A DNA stretch of 64,000 nt from Halpernia frigidisoli (GTDB taxonomy: Bacteria; Bacteroidota; Bacteroidia; Flavobacteriales; Weeksellaceae): NCBI RefSeq assembly GCF_900113805.1, contig NZ_FOQT01000004.1, positions 186,001 through 250,000 of the forward strand. Direction: 5' to 3'. Position 1 is the first letter of the stretch; each line of letters begins with the position of its first letter. Both the position numbers and the translations under genes were made by a program. The notes below the pieces were generated by a model, which searched no databases, was not told the DNA's origin, and worked only from the letters and a program-made list of their open reading frames with translations. Shown piece after piece: positions 25,509 to 33,468 of the stretch.

Positions 25509-27785
25509 CTAATTATGCTTTTTACTCATATAAAAAACCAAAGTTCCGCCGTCAATAATATCCTGGTAATGCAAAGTATGGTCTTTAATTTCTTTTCCAT
25601 TTAAAGTTACTTTTTTCACAAAGACATTTTCTGCTGATTGATTTTCAGTTTTAATGGTAAATTTCTTTCCATTTTCTAAATTAATAACCGCAGATTTCAC
25701 AAGCGGACTTCCCAAAGCATAATCATTTGAGCCCGGCAAAACAGAATAAAATCCCATCGCTGAGAAAATGTACCAAGCGCTCATTTGTCCGGCATCGTCA
25801 TTTCCGCAAAGTCCTGCTGGTCCATCGTGGTACATTTTATTTAAAATTAAACGTACTTTTTCCTGTGTTTTCCACGGGTCGTTTGTCCAGTTATAGAGGT
25901 ACGGAATATGATGTCCGGGTTCATTTCCGTGAATATAATTTCCGATAATACCGTCGCGCGTGATGTCTTCATTTCTTTCAATATATTTATCCGGAATTGG
26001 CGTCGTGAAAATACTGTCTAAATGCTTGGAAAATTTATCTTTTCCGCCCATTATTTCAATCATTTTTGGCACATTTTGGGGAACGTAAAGTCCGTAATTA
26101 AAAGCATTTCCTTCAATAAAACCTTGTCCTTCACTATCCATCGGATCAAATTCTTTTTTAAAAGTGCCGTCGGATAATTTTGGTCGCATGTAGCCACTTG
26201 TAGAATCGTAAACGTTTTTATAATTTTCGCTGCGTTTTAAATATTCATTTTCTATCGCAGTATTTTCGGCTTTCTTAGCAACTTGAGCAATCGTCCAATC
26301 GTCGTAAGCATATTCTAAAGTCTTTGAAACTGAAGCGTTGCTTAAATCTTCCGGAACAAAACCGTATTTTAAATAAGAATCAATGCCGTCATAATATTTT
26401 AAATTTGAAGAAGATTGCATCGCTGTCAAGGCTTCATTAATATTAATATCTGTATTTCCTTTCATGATCGCATCTGCAATTACGGAAACTGAATGGTAGC
26501 CTGTCATGCACCAATCTTCATTTGCATATAAACTCCAGATCGGCAGCGCGTGATGCACACTTTGCTCATAATGCGCCATCATAGAATGCACAAAATCATT
26601 ATTTCTTTTTGGCTGAAAAATATTGTAAAGCGGATGCAGCGCGCGATAAGTGTCCCAAAGTGAAAAAATGGTGTAATTCGTGAAACCGTCTGATTGATGA
26701 ATATTTTGATCTAAACCCAAATATTTCCCATCGACATCTTCGTAAATAGACGGCGACATCATTGTGTGATACATCGACGTATAAAATACTTTTTTGTCGT
26801 TTTCATTTAAACTTTCAACCTGAATTCTTGACAATTCTTTTTCCCATTTATCCTGCGTTTGTTTTTTAATTTGGTCAAAATTCCAGTTTGGAACTTCTGC
26901 TTGAAGGTTTTTCATAGCACCATCAGTCGAAGTGTTTGATAAAGCAAATTTTACTTCAATGCTTTCATTTTCTTTGGTATCAAAATTAAAATAGGCGCGA
27001 ATTTGACGTCCAGCAATTTCAGGGAAATTTTCGTTTTCGTTAAATTTTCTGTAAAAGCCATTGTAGTCTACTTTTTCATAGCGTTTCCTGCCGTAAGATT
27101 TAAATGGTTTTGAAAATTTCATGGCGAAAAATACTTTTTTAGTTCTTGCCCAGCCAGTCGTTTCGCGATAACCAACAACCGTTGAATCATTTTCCACACG
27201 GACAAAAGTCCAGACATTTTTGCCGTCGTAATTGTAAATATTAGACATTAAATCTAAAATGATATGTGAATCTGTTGATTTTGGAAAAGTGTATTTGTGA
27301 AAACCAACGCGTTCTGTAGCGGTTAATTCTGCTTTAATATTATAATCATCGAGCATAACGCTGTAAAATCCAGGTTCTGCTTTTTCTGTAGAATGAGAAA
27401 ACTGGGAATGAAAACCACTTTTTGGGATTTTTTTGTCGCCTGGTTCTAAATTTAATTTTCCGACGGTCGGCATTATTAAAAAATCCCCAAGATCTGAATG
27501 TCCGGTTCCACTTAGATGTGTGTGAGAAAATCCAAAAATTGTGGAATCTTCATATTGATAACCTGCGCAATAATGGTATGTTTCGGGATTGTATTTTCCA
27601 TCTTTTACATAAGGTTGCTGATCGGTTTCCGGGGAAAGTTGAACCATTCCGAAAGGTGCGGTTGCGCCGGGAAAAGTGTGCCCCATATTTTTCGTTCCCG
27701 TCATCGGATTGGCGTAGGAAATTATTTTTTGGGAAAAATAATTTGAAGAAATGAGAAAAGAAAAGAAAAGAATAGAATATTTCAT
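25509..27785 (-). CDS. GH92 family alpha-mannosidase, exported
   Basis: This 758-residue protein has a signal peptide (about 1-18) and the GH92 hallmarks. NPMTGTKNMGHTFPGATAPFGMVQLSPET lies at the N-terminus; further on come SGTGHSDLGDF, LWDTYRALHPLY, EGNAFNYGLYVPQNV with the catalytic Glu, GNEPGHHIPYLYNW and the C-terminal GNDDAGQMSAWYIFSAMGFY. GH92 enzymes are calcium-dependent exo-alpha-mannosidases that trim N-glycans or fungal mannan. No SusC/D genes are adjacent, so it is not part of an obvious local utilisation locus. Length is normal. Confidence 0.95.
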   Translation of the reverse strand: MKYSILFFSFLISSNYFSQKIISYANPMTGTKNMGHTFPGATAPFGMVQLSPETDQQPYVKDGKYNPETYHYCAGYQYEDSTIFGFSHTHLSGTGHSDLGDFLIMPTVGKLNLEPGDKKIPKSGFHSQFSHSTEKAEPGFYSVMLDDYNIKAELTATERVGFHKYTFPKSTDSHIILDLMSNIYNYDGKNVWTFVRVENDSTVVGYRETTGWARTKKVFFAMKFSKPFKSYGRKRYEKVDYNGFYRKFNENENFPEIAGRQIRAYFNFDTKENESIEVKFALSNTSTDGAMKNLQAEVPNWNFDQIKKQTQDKWEKELSRIQVESLNENDKKVFYTSMYHTMMSPSIYEDVDGKYLGLDQNIHQSDGFTNYTIFSLWDTYRALHPLYNIFQPKRNNDFVHSMMAHYEQSVHHALPIWSLYANEDWCMTGYHSVSVIADAIMKGNTDININEALTAMQSSSNLKYYDGIDSYLKYGFVPEDLSNASVSKTLEYAYDDWTIAQVAKKAENTAIENEYLKRSENYKNVYDSTSGYMRPKLSDGTFKKEFDPMDSEGQGFIEGNAFNYGLYVPQNVPKMIEIMGGKDKFSKHLDSIFTTPIPDKYIERNEDITRDGIIGNYIHGNEPGHHIPYLYNWTNDPWKTQEKVRLILNKMYHDGPAGLCGNDDAGQMSAWYIFSAMGFYSVLPGSNDYALGSPLVKSAVINLENGKKFTIKTENQSAENVFVKKVTLNGKEIKDHTLHYQDIIDGGTLVFYMSKKHN

Positions 27786-27820
27786 TTATAAATTTTGCAC
27801 TAATTTAAAGAAAAAAATTA

Positions 27821-27956
27821 ACCACAAAGTCACAAAGGTTTTTTACTGCATTTATTGCAAAACTTCACAAAGGGCACAAATTTTTAGAAATATATTTTTT
27901 AACACTTTATGTCCTTCGTGTTTAAAATTTAAAATAAATCTTTGTGACTTTGTGGT
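27821..27956. repeat. MITE-like element with 17-bp terminal inverted repeats
   Basis: ACCACAAAGTCACAAAG at 27821-27837 and its perfect complement at 27940-27956 enclose about 100 bp with no ORF. Inside are weaker inverted motifs (CTTCACAAAGG, CCTTCGTG). It sits between two minus-strand genes and ends 8 nt from the dtd stop. The short length and lack of a gene fit a nonautonomous or REP-like element. Confidence 0.85.
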
Positions 27957-27964
27957 GAATAATT

Positions 27965-28414
27965 TTAATTCTTCGTTTTACTATCAAAAACCAATGTAAC
28001 AGGTCCATCATTTACAAGAAAAACTTTCATATCTGCAGCGAAAATTCCACTTTCAATTTTTAAAGTAGATTTTGCAATTTCGGTTTTAAAATAATTAAAT
28101 AAATCTAAAGCCAATTCGGGTTTTGCGGCTTTTATAAACGAAGGACGATTTCCTTTTTTATAATCTGCAATTAAAGTAAACTGGCTGATGCAAAGAATTT
28201 CACCGGAAATATCTTTTACCGACAGGTTCATTTTCCCGTCTTCATCACTAAAAATTCTGAGGTCTAAAACTTTTTTTATTAGCCAATCTGCATCTTCTTT
28301 TGAATCATTTTCATCGACACCAATTAATAAAAGCAATCCTTTGGAAATTTCACCAACAATTTTATGATCAACTTCAACTTTCGCTGAAGAAACTCTTTGA
28401 ATAACTATTTTCAT
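27965..28414 (-). CDS. dtd: D-aminoacyl-tRNA deacylase
   Basis: This 149-residue enzyme begins MKIVIQRVSSAKV and has both Dtd motifs: SQFTL (around residue 77, with the catalytic Thr) and NDGPVTL near the C-terminus, which forms the Gly-Pro chirality filter. It hydrolyses D-amino acids from mischarged tRNAs. It starts 9 nt after the Rieske-like lipoprotein gene ends, so the two are probably cotranscribed. Confidence 0.96.
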   Translation of the reverse strand: MKIVIQRVSSAKVEVDHKIVGEISKGLLLLIGVDENDSKEDADWLIKKVLDLRIFSDEDGKMNLSVKDISGEILCISQFTLIADYKKGNRPSFIKAAKPELALDLFNYFKTEIAKSTLKIESGIFAADMKVFLVNDGPVTLVFDSKTKN

Positions 28415-28423
28415 TAAACAGAT

Positions 28424-28876
28424 TTAATTATAAATAGTCAAAATATTTGTAGAAGAATCGTAATTCGTGGGATAAGTTTTTGGTGGAACCTGAGAAATAG
28501 TAATTGGTTCGCCAGTAATTAAAATCCAGGTCGCGCCATCTTTTGGACAGACAATTTTTGTGGTATTTTGTACTTCCAACGTCGTGTTTGCATCCGGACA
28601 AATGTGCGGCGCATTTCTGTCGTAGGCTTTAAAACCATTTGTAGTTCGGACGACGATTATACCGCGCGTTCCGCTGCTTTGCTCATTTACGTAAATAAAA
28701 CTGCCAGTATTTTGAAGATTTTGGTTTAATGGTAAACTTAAATTTAAAGTGACATTAATTGGAGAATTGGGGAAACAACTAACAGTTTCCTGTCTGTTTC
28801 CACAGGAATTTATAACTAAGAAACTGCTGAAAATTAAAATTGTAAAATATAGAAAGTTAGATGTCTTTTTTTTCAT
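28424..28876 (-). CDS. Rieske-like lipoprotein lacking the His ligands
   Basis: This 150-residue protein has a lipobox with Cys25 (VINSC) and aligns with a Rieske domain. HICPD at residues 91-95 and CPKDGATWILITGE from Cys110 match the CxH and CPxH-G...G loops, but both His positions are Asp (Asp95 and Asp113). The Cys positions 93 and 110 are kept. A normal 2Fe-2S Rieske cluster is therefore unlikely; the fold may bind another metal or none. The family is known to me as Rieske-like lipoproteins of flavobacteria, with no function. It precedes dtd by 9 nt. Confidence 0.75.
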   Translation of the reverse strand: MKKKTSNFLYFTILIFSSFLVINSCGNRQETVSCFPNSPINVTLNLSLPLNQNLQNTGSFIYVNEQSSGTRGIIVVRTTNGFKAYDRNAPHICPDANTTLEVQNTTKIVCPKDGATWILITGEPITISQVPPKTYPTNYDSSTNILTIYN

Positions 28877-28965
28877 TTGTATTTTTTTTATCTAAAATAG
28901 GTTAGCGCTGATCTTCCTTTTTATTATCCGACTTTGCTAAAAGCGTTTTCATTAAAATAAATTTA

Positions 28966-28973
28966 TATCTTTG
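28966..28973 (+). promoter_or_regulatory. -7 promoter box for greA
   Basis: TATCTTTG matches TAnnTTTG, 76 nt upstream of the greA ATG. The leader contains a small hairpin (TCCG/CGGA at about 29000-29018) followed by Ts; its role is unclear. Confidence 0.55.
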
Positions 28974-29049
28974 TAAACTACAAATCAAAAGAAGATATTG
29001 TCCGGCAAATGTCGGATTATTTTTTTATATAAATTTTAAATAAAATGAA

Positions 29050-29520
29050 ATGGCAAATTATGTAACACAAGAAGGTTTCGACAGAATGAAAACCGAATTG
29101 GAACAATTGGAAACCATTGAAAGACCAAAAATCACACAGCAAATTGCAGAAGCGCGCGACAAAGGCGATCTTTCTGAAAATGCCGAATATGATGCAGCGA
29201 AAGAAGCGCAAGGAATGCTGGAAATGCGTATTTCTAAGATCAAAAATATTTTAGCAGAAGCAAAAATTATTGATGAGACCAATCTTGATACTTCAAAAGT
29301 GTCAATGCTTACGACGGTGACTTTAATGAATCTGGATACTAAAAAAGAACAAAAATTTACTTTAGTTCCCGATAATGAAAGCGATCTTAAAACTGGAAAA
29401 ATCTCTGTAAGCACGCCAATTGCAAAAGGTTTATTAAATAAAAAAATTGGTGAAACGGCAGAAATTGTTTTACCTAATGGAAATAAATTGTCTTTTGAGA
29501 TTTTAAATATTACTATTTAA
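29050..29520 (+). CDS. greA: Transcription elongation factor GreA
   Basis: This 156-residue protein has the GreA N-terminal coiled coil with the tip motif GDLSENAEYDAAKE (about residues 38-51), including the acidic Asp and Glu that stimulate RNA cleavage by stalled polymerase. The C-terminal FKBP-like domain has SVSTPIAKGLLNKKIGE. It rescues backtracked RNA polymerase. Length is normal. It precedes the HIT gene by 8 nt. Confidence 0.97.
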   Translation: MANYVTQEGFDRMKTELEQLETIERPKITQQIAEARDKGDLSENAEYDAAKEAQGMLEMRISKIKNILAEAKIIDETNLDTSKVSMLTTVTLMNLDTKKEQKFTLVPDNESDLKTGKISVSTPIAKGLLNKKIGETAEIVLPNGNKLSFEILNITI

Positions 29521-29528
29521 AAAAAGCG

Positions 29529-29918
29529 ATGGAAACGATTTTTACAAAAATCATTAACGGAGAAATTCCTGCATATAAAATTGCTGAGAATGAAAATTTT
29601 TTGGCATTTTTAGACGTTTCGCCTTTGGTAGAAGGTCACACTTTGGTCATTCCAAAAAAGGCGATGGATAAAATTTTTGATATCGGAACTGAAGAATTTA
29701 AAGACTTGTTTGGTTTTGCTCAAACAGTGGCAAAAAAAATTGAGAAAGTAATTTCCTGTAAAAGAGTAGGGCTCGCCGTTGTCGGTTTAGAAGTGCCTCA
29801 CGCTCACATTCATTTGATTCCTTTAAATAAAATGGATGATATGAATTTTCAAAATGATCGGTTAAAATTTTCTGACGAAGAATTTAAAGACACACAAAAT
29901 TTAATTAAAAACTCATAA
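29529..29918 (+). CDS. HIT family (histidine triad) hydrolase
   Basis: This 129-residue protein starts FTKIINGEIPAYKIAENE and carries the triad HAHIHLIP at residues 91-98 (His91, His93, His95). HIT proteins hydrolyse nucleoside phosphoramidates or dinucleotides. Here an HAHIH pattern replaces the usual HVHxH, which is normal in this family. It follows greA closely and precedes a terminator at 29922-29946. Confidence 0.93.
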   Translation: METIFTKIINGEIPAYKIAENENFLAFLDVSPLVEGHTLVIPKKAMDKIFDIGTEEFKDLFGFAQTVAKKIEKVISCKRVGLAVVGLEVPHAHIHLIPLNKMDDMNFQNDRLKFSDEEFKDTQNLIKNS

Positions 29919-29921
29919 GAA

Positions 29922-29946
29922 TTAGTCGAAAGGCTAATTTTTTAAT
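29922..29946 (+). terminator. Intrinsic terminator after the HIT gene
   Basis: ATTAGTC pairs with GGCTAAT around a GAAA tetraloop, followed by TTTTTT. Confidence 0.85.
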
Positions 29947-29958
29947 TTAGATAAAAAT

Positions 29959-31122
29959 ATGAACTCAAACCAATGTTCTTTTTGCGGAAGAAAAAGAAAT
30001 GAAGTACAAATGCTCATTTCTGGTCAAGAAGGTTATATCTGCGAAAACTGCATCGAACAGGCGCACGTTATCGTAAAAGAAGGCGGAGAAAAAGCAAAAT
30101 TTTCTGCAGCGGAAAGCATGGAAGAATTAAAAAAGCCGCGGGAAATCGTAAAGTTTTTAGATCAATATGTCATCGGGCAGGAACAGGCAAAAAAGCAAAT
30201 GTCGATCGCAGTTTATAATCATTATAAAAGGTTGTTGCATGCGAAAGATGAAAATCGGGAAGTTGAGATTGAGAAATCCAACATAATTATGATCGGGGAA
30301 ACCGGTACGGGGAAAACGCTTTTAGCAAAAACAATTGCGAGAGAATTAAATGTTCCTTTTTGTATCGTTGATGCGACAATTTTAACGGAAGCCGGTTATG
30401 TAGGAGAAGATGTGGAAAGTATTTTGTCCAGACTTTTAATGGTTGCGGACTTTGACGTAGAAAAAGCGGAAAAAGGAATTGTCTTTATTGATGAAATTGA
30501 TAAAATCGCGAGAAAATCTGATAATCCAAGTTTGACACGCGACGTTTCCGGTGAAGGCGTGCAACAGGGTTTATTGAAATTACTGGAAGGAAGTATCGTG
30601 AATGTACCGCCACAAGGGGGAAGAAAACATCCTGATCAAAAATATATCCAGGTTAATACGCAGAATATTTTATTTATAGCAGGTGGTGCTTTTGATGGAA
30701 TTAAGGATATAATCGAACGACGATTAAACAAACAAGTAATTGGTTTTAGTGCAGATAAATTAAATAAAATTGATGAAGAAGAATATATTTTGAGCCAGTT
30801 AAATGCGATCGATCTTAAAACCTTTGGTTTAATACCTGAACTTTTAGGGCGTTTTCCGATCATCACTTATTTGGACAAATTGTCTAAAGAAACTATGATG
30901 CGCATAATGACGGAGCCTAAAAACTCTATTGTAAATCAGTATGTGGAATTATTTAAAATGGATGGAATAAATCTAAATTTCTCAAAAGACAGTATATCAA
31001 AAATAGTTGAAGATACCTTAGAGAAAGGTTTGGGTGCACGCGGACTGCGTGGGACGACTGAAAAATTATTAGAGGATTACATGTTTGATATCGACAGTAT
31101 TGATAAAAAATTAACAATTTAA
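29959..31122 (+). CDS. clpX: ATP-dependent Clp protease ATP-binding subunit ClpX
   Basis: This 387-residue AAA+ unfoldase has the N-terminal zinc-binding domain (Cys6, Cys9, Cys28, Cys31), Walker A GETGTGKT at residues 113-120, Walker B IVFIDEIDKIA, and the GYVGEDVE pore loop. The later LGRFPII and GLGARGLRGTTEKLLE end the ATPase. ClpX delivers tagged substrates to ClpP. It is slightly shorter than E. coli ClpX (424). clpP is not in the window. Confidence 0.97.
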   Translation: MNSNQCSFCGRKRNEVQMLISGQEGYICENCIEQAHVIVKEGGEKAKFSAAESMEELKKPREIVKFLDQYVIGQEQAKKQMSIAVYNHYKRLLHAKDENREVEIEKSNIIMIGETGTGKTLLAKTIARELNVPFCIVDATILTEAGYVGEDVESILSRLLMVADFDVEKAEKGIVFIDEIDKIARKSDNPSLTRDVSGEGVQQGLLKLLEGSIVNVPPQGGRKHPDQKYIQVNTQNILFIAGGAFDGIKDIIERRLNKQVIGFSADKLNKIDEEEYILSQLNAIDLKTFGLIPELLGRFPIITYLDKLSKETMMRIMTEPKNSIVNQYVELFKMDGINLNFSKDSISKIVEDTLEKGLGARGLRGTTEKLLEDYMFDIDSIDKKLTI

Positions 31123-31160
31123 CAGATATAGGCTATTTTCTAAAAAAATAGGGCGATAAT

Positions 31161-31191
31161 TTTGTAGATTTTAAATTTTTTTTTACTTTTG
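31161..31191 (+). promoter_or_regulatory. Full Bacteroidetes promoter for the T9SS cargo gene
   Basis: TTTG at 31161-31164 and TACTTTTG at 31184-31191 are spaced exactly 19 nt. The start codon at 31248 is 57 nt downstream. Confidence 0.8.
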
Positions 31192-31247
31192 TACTCTAAT
31201 AGGTATTTATACTAAAATAATTATTTATTACAAAAACACATATACCG

Positions 31248-33144
31248 ATGAAAAAAAATCTACTAACTGCAGGAGCGATCTTCTTTGGTCTCACTGCCCA
31301 CGCACAACTTACATATGTCGGAAATGCCGCGATAGTGACGGTCACCGCGAAATACATTGGTTTACAATGGTGGTGGTCTTAAAGTCGATACAGGGGGCAC
31401 AATTGATAACAGCGGAAACATAATGCTTGTCGCGAATGATGTTACAAATGATAAATTTGAAACAGTAACGCCGGCAAGTTCTAAATTTAATCTTGTTTAT
31501 ACCACTGCCACAAATTATGGACAACTATATATTAATGGCTTTTCACAGGCTAATTTAAATACAGGATTGGTAAGCAAGCAATTTAAAGAAGTAAAACACG
31601 GTGCTTACCAACAAATTGGTTTACCTTTTATTGGTAAAACATTATCTGATTTAACTTCAGAGCTTGGAAAAACTTTTAACAATACAAGGTATTCAGGAAA
31701 CGAGATCCTTTATTGGGACAATCCTAAAGTTTTATCCAGAAATTTAAGTACTGCCACAGTTACAACTGCCGCTGATGCCACGAGATATTATATTTTAGGT
31801 GGCACTGGTCTTGATATTACAACTGCTAATAAAACCATCGTCGGAAAACCATTTGCCGATCCTGTCACAGTTACTTTGAACGGCGCTGGAGCTGGAATAA
31901 ATTTTGGTGTAAATGGAGTAGCAAGAAATATTTATAATGAAAAGTATAACAGTTATGTTTCGGATCCTTTTGTAACACCTGCGTGGAATAATACAACAAG
32001 TAACTACGGTAAAGATATGTATCAGTTGGCTAATCCATATTTTACAAATCTAGATTTATCTCAAATTGGTATTAGTGAAGCTAATGGAGACGGCGTAAAC
32101 ATTCCAGGTCTTGTTGGCATTATTATTCAGCCAAGTATTAATAATGTTACTTTTAATACGACAACCGGTTCTGCTGATGTTTCACCAAACTTTGTAACAT
32201 TTACTTCAGGTTTAGCCCCTTCAGGTGATGTTGATAAACTTGTAATTAAGCCATTACAGTCTTTTACGATAAAACGTTCAAATGGTGCTGCATCTTACGA
32301 TTTTCCGTTTGCGAATTTACGAAGATTTGCTTTCGCTGCCCGCACATCGTTTACCGGTCCAATTTCGGTAACCGGGGCGAAAAATGCGAACCGCAGCAAT
32401 AGTGGAAGTACAATAAAACAATTAGGTGTAATTGCTTTGGATGCTGATGGAAATGAAATGGGAAGAACTTACTTTGTGGTTTATCCTAATGGTGTAAGTG
32501 GTTTTAATCCGGAAGTTAGTACACAAGCAACTGCTGGAAAAGATAACGTCATAGGAACCTTTGAAGAAAAAGCCGTAGATGGTGGCGTTGATACAAACTA
32601 TGCAAGTCAATATTGGTTATATATCAATGAAGCAAATGAGCAGGATTTCAAAGGCAAGCCTTTAGAAATGGATTTATACAGTCCTGCAATTAAAAGTCTA
32701 AAATTTGAAATAAGAGAAAATGCTCAATTAGTAGATGCTGGTGTTAAGGTATTATCTACTGGAACTGGATTTTACTACAAAGACGCGAGCGGTAATATTT
32801 CAGAGGCATCACAGGATTCTGTAATTCCTGTGAATGGAAGTCAATATAATTTGTTTTATGGTAAGCCAGACGCAGTTTTAGCTACAGGTAATGCTGAAGC
32901 AAAACCGTCACGAACAGTAATTGTATATAATCAGTCGATTGATAATTATATTGTAAGATTTGATTCTACTTGGAAGAAAGCAGATATCCAAGTTTATGAT
33001 CTGAGTGGTAAATTAATAATGCTTAAGAAAAATGTCCCTGCAAATCAGGATTTTACTATCCCGCTTAGCAAAGATAACAGAGCATATATTGTGACGGCAG
33101 TTTCCGAAAGCGGAGTGAAGGCTGTGGCAAAAATTATCAGATAA
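31248..33144 (+). pseudogene. T9SS type A cargo protein gene with a frameshift after the signal peptide
   Basis: From the ATG at 31248 the frame encodes a good signal peptide (MKKNLLTAGAIFFGLTAHAQ) and then LTYVGNAAIVTV before going out of register and stopping at 31380-31382. A second frame, open from 31339 to 33144, continues naturally with SPRNTLVYNGGGLKVDTGG and runs about 600 residues. The last 65 residues resemble a T9SS type A sorting domain (WKKADIQVYDLSGKL, ending AKIIR). One base gained or lost near 31339-31350 explains the break. Without repair the signal peptide is separated from the secreted domain, so no cargo would be exported. A perfect promoter argues for recent or reversible loss, or for a sequencing error. 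Confidence 0.85.
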
Positions 33145-33176
33145 TAAGTACTATTAATTACACAAAGAAAACTATT

Positions 33177-33404
33177 ATGAAAAAAAATCTAAAACATATA
33201 ACCGCATCTTTTATATTATTTGTTTTTAGCGCTTTGCTAAATTTGGTTAACGCTCAGCAGTTACCACCACCTGATCCAACTGGAAGAGGTGTAGGTCCGG
33301 GAGCACCGGCAACACCAATTGATATGTACCAAATAGCACTGTTCGCCGTTGCTGTTATATTAATAGGATTTTTTTACAAAAAATTGAAACTAAATAAAGC
33401 CTAA
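33177..33404 (+). CDS. Small exported protein with a PID-CTERM-like sorting tail
   Basis: This 75-residue protein has a signal peptide (1-26, ending NAQ), a short Pro/Gly linker (PPPDPTGRGVGPGAPA), then TPID, a single hydrophobic helix (about residues 51-66) and a basic end (KKLKLNKA). The order Pro-rich, PID, helix, Lys tail resembles the PID-CTERM sorting signals of Bacteroidetes, thought to be processed by an exosortase-like enzyme. It lies 33 nt after the T9SS cargo gene. No exosortase is in the window. The mature product would be only about 25 residues long. Confidence 0.75.
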   Translation: MKKNLKHITASFILFVFSALLNLVNAQQLPPPDPTGRGVGPGAPATPIDMYQIALFAVAVILIGFFYKKLKLNKA

Positions 33405-33428
33405 TCTTTATTATATTTTTAACTTATA

Positions 33429-33457
33429 ATCTCGCAATAATTATTGCGGGATTTTTT
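33429..33457 (+). terminator. Intrinsic terminator after the PID-CTERM-like gene
   Basis: CTCGCAATAA pairs with TTATTGCGGG and is followed by ATTTTTT. The T run runs straight into the -7 box of the next gene. Confidence 0.85.
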
Positions 33458-33464
33458 ATATTTG
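33457..33464 (+). promoter_or_regulatory. -7 promoter box of a leaderless gene
   Basis: TATATTTG ends 4 nt before the ATG at 33469, so transcription probably begins at or next to the start codon. The box overlaps the end of the preceding terminator. Confidence 0.6.
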
Positions 33465-33468
33465 CAAC

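Noticed and set aside
28999-29028. Attenuator in the greA leader
   Set aside because: The hairpin has only about four to five pairs and no alternative structure is visible; it may be chance.
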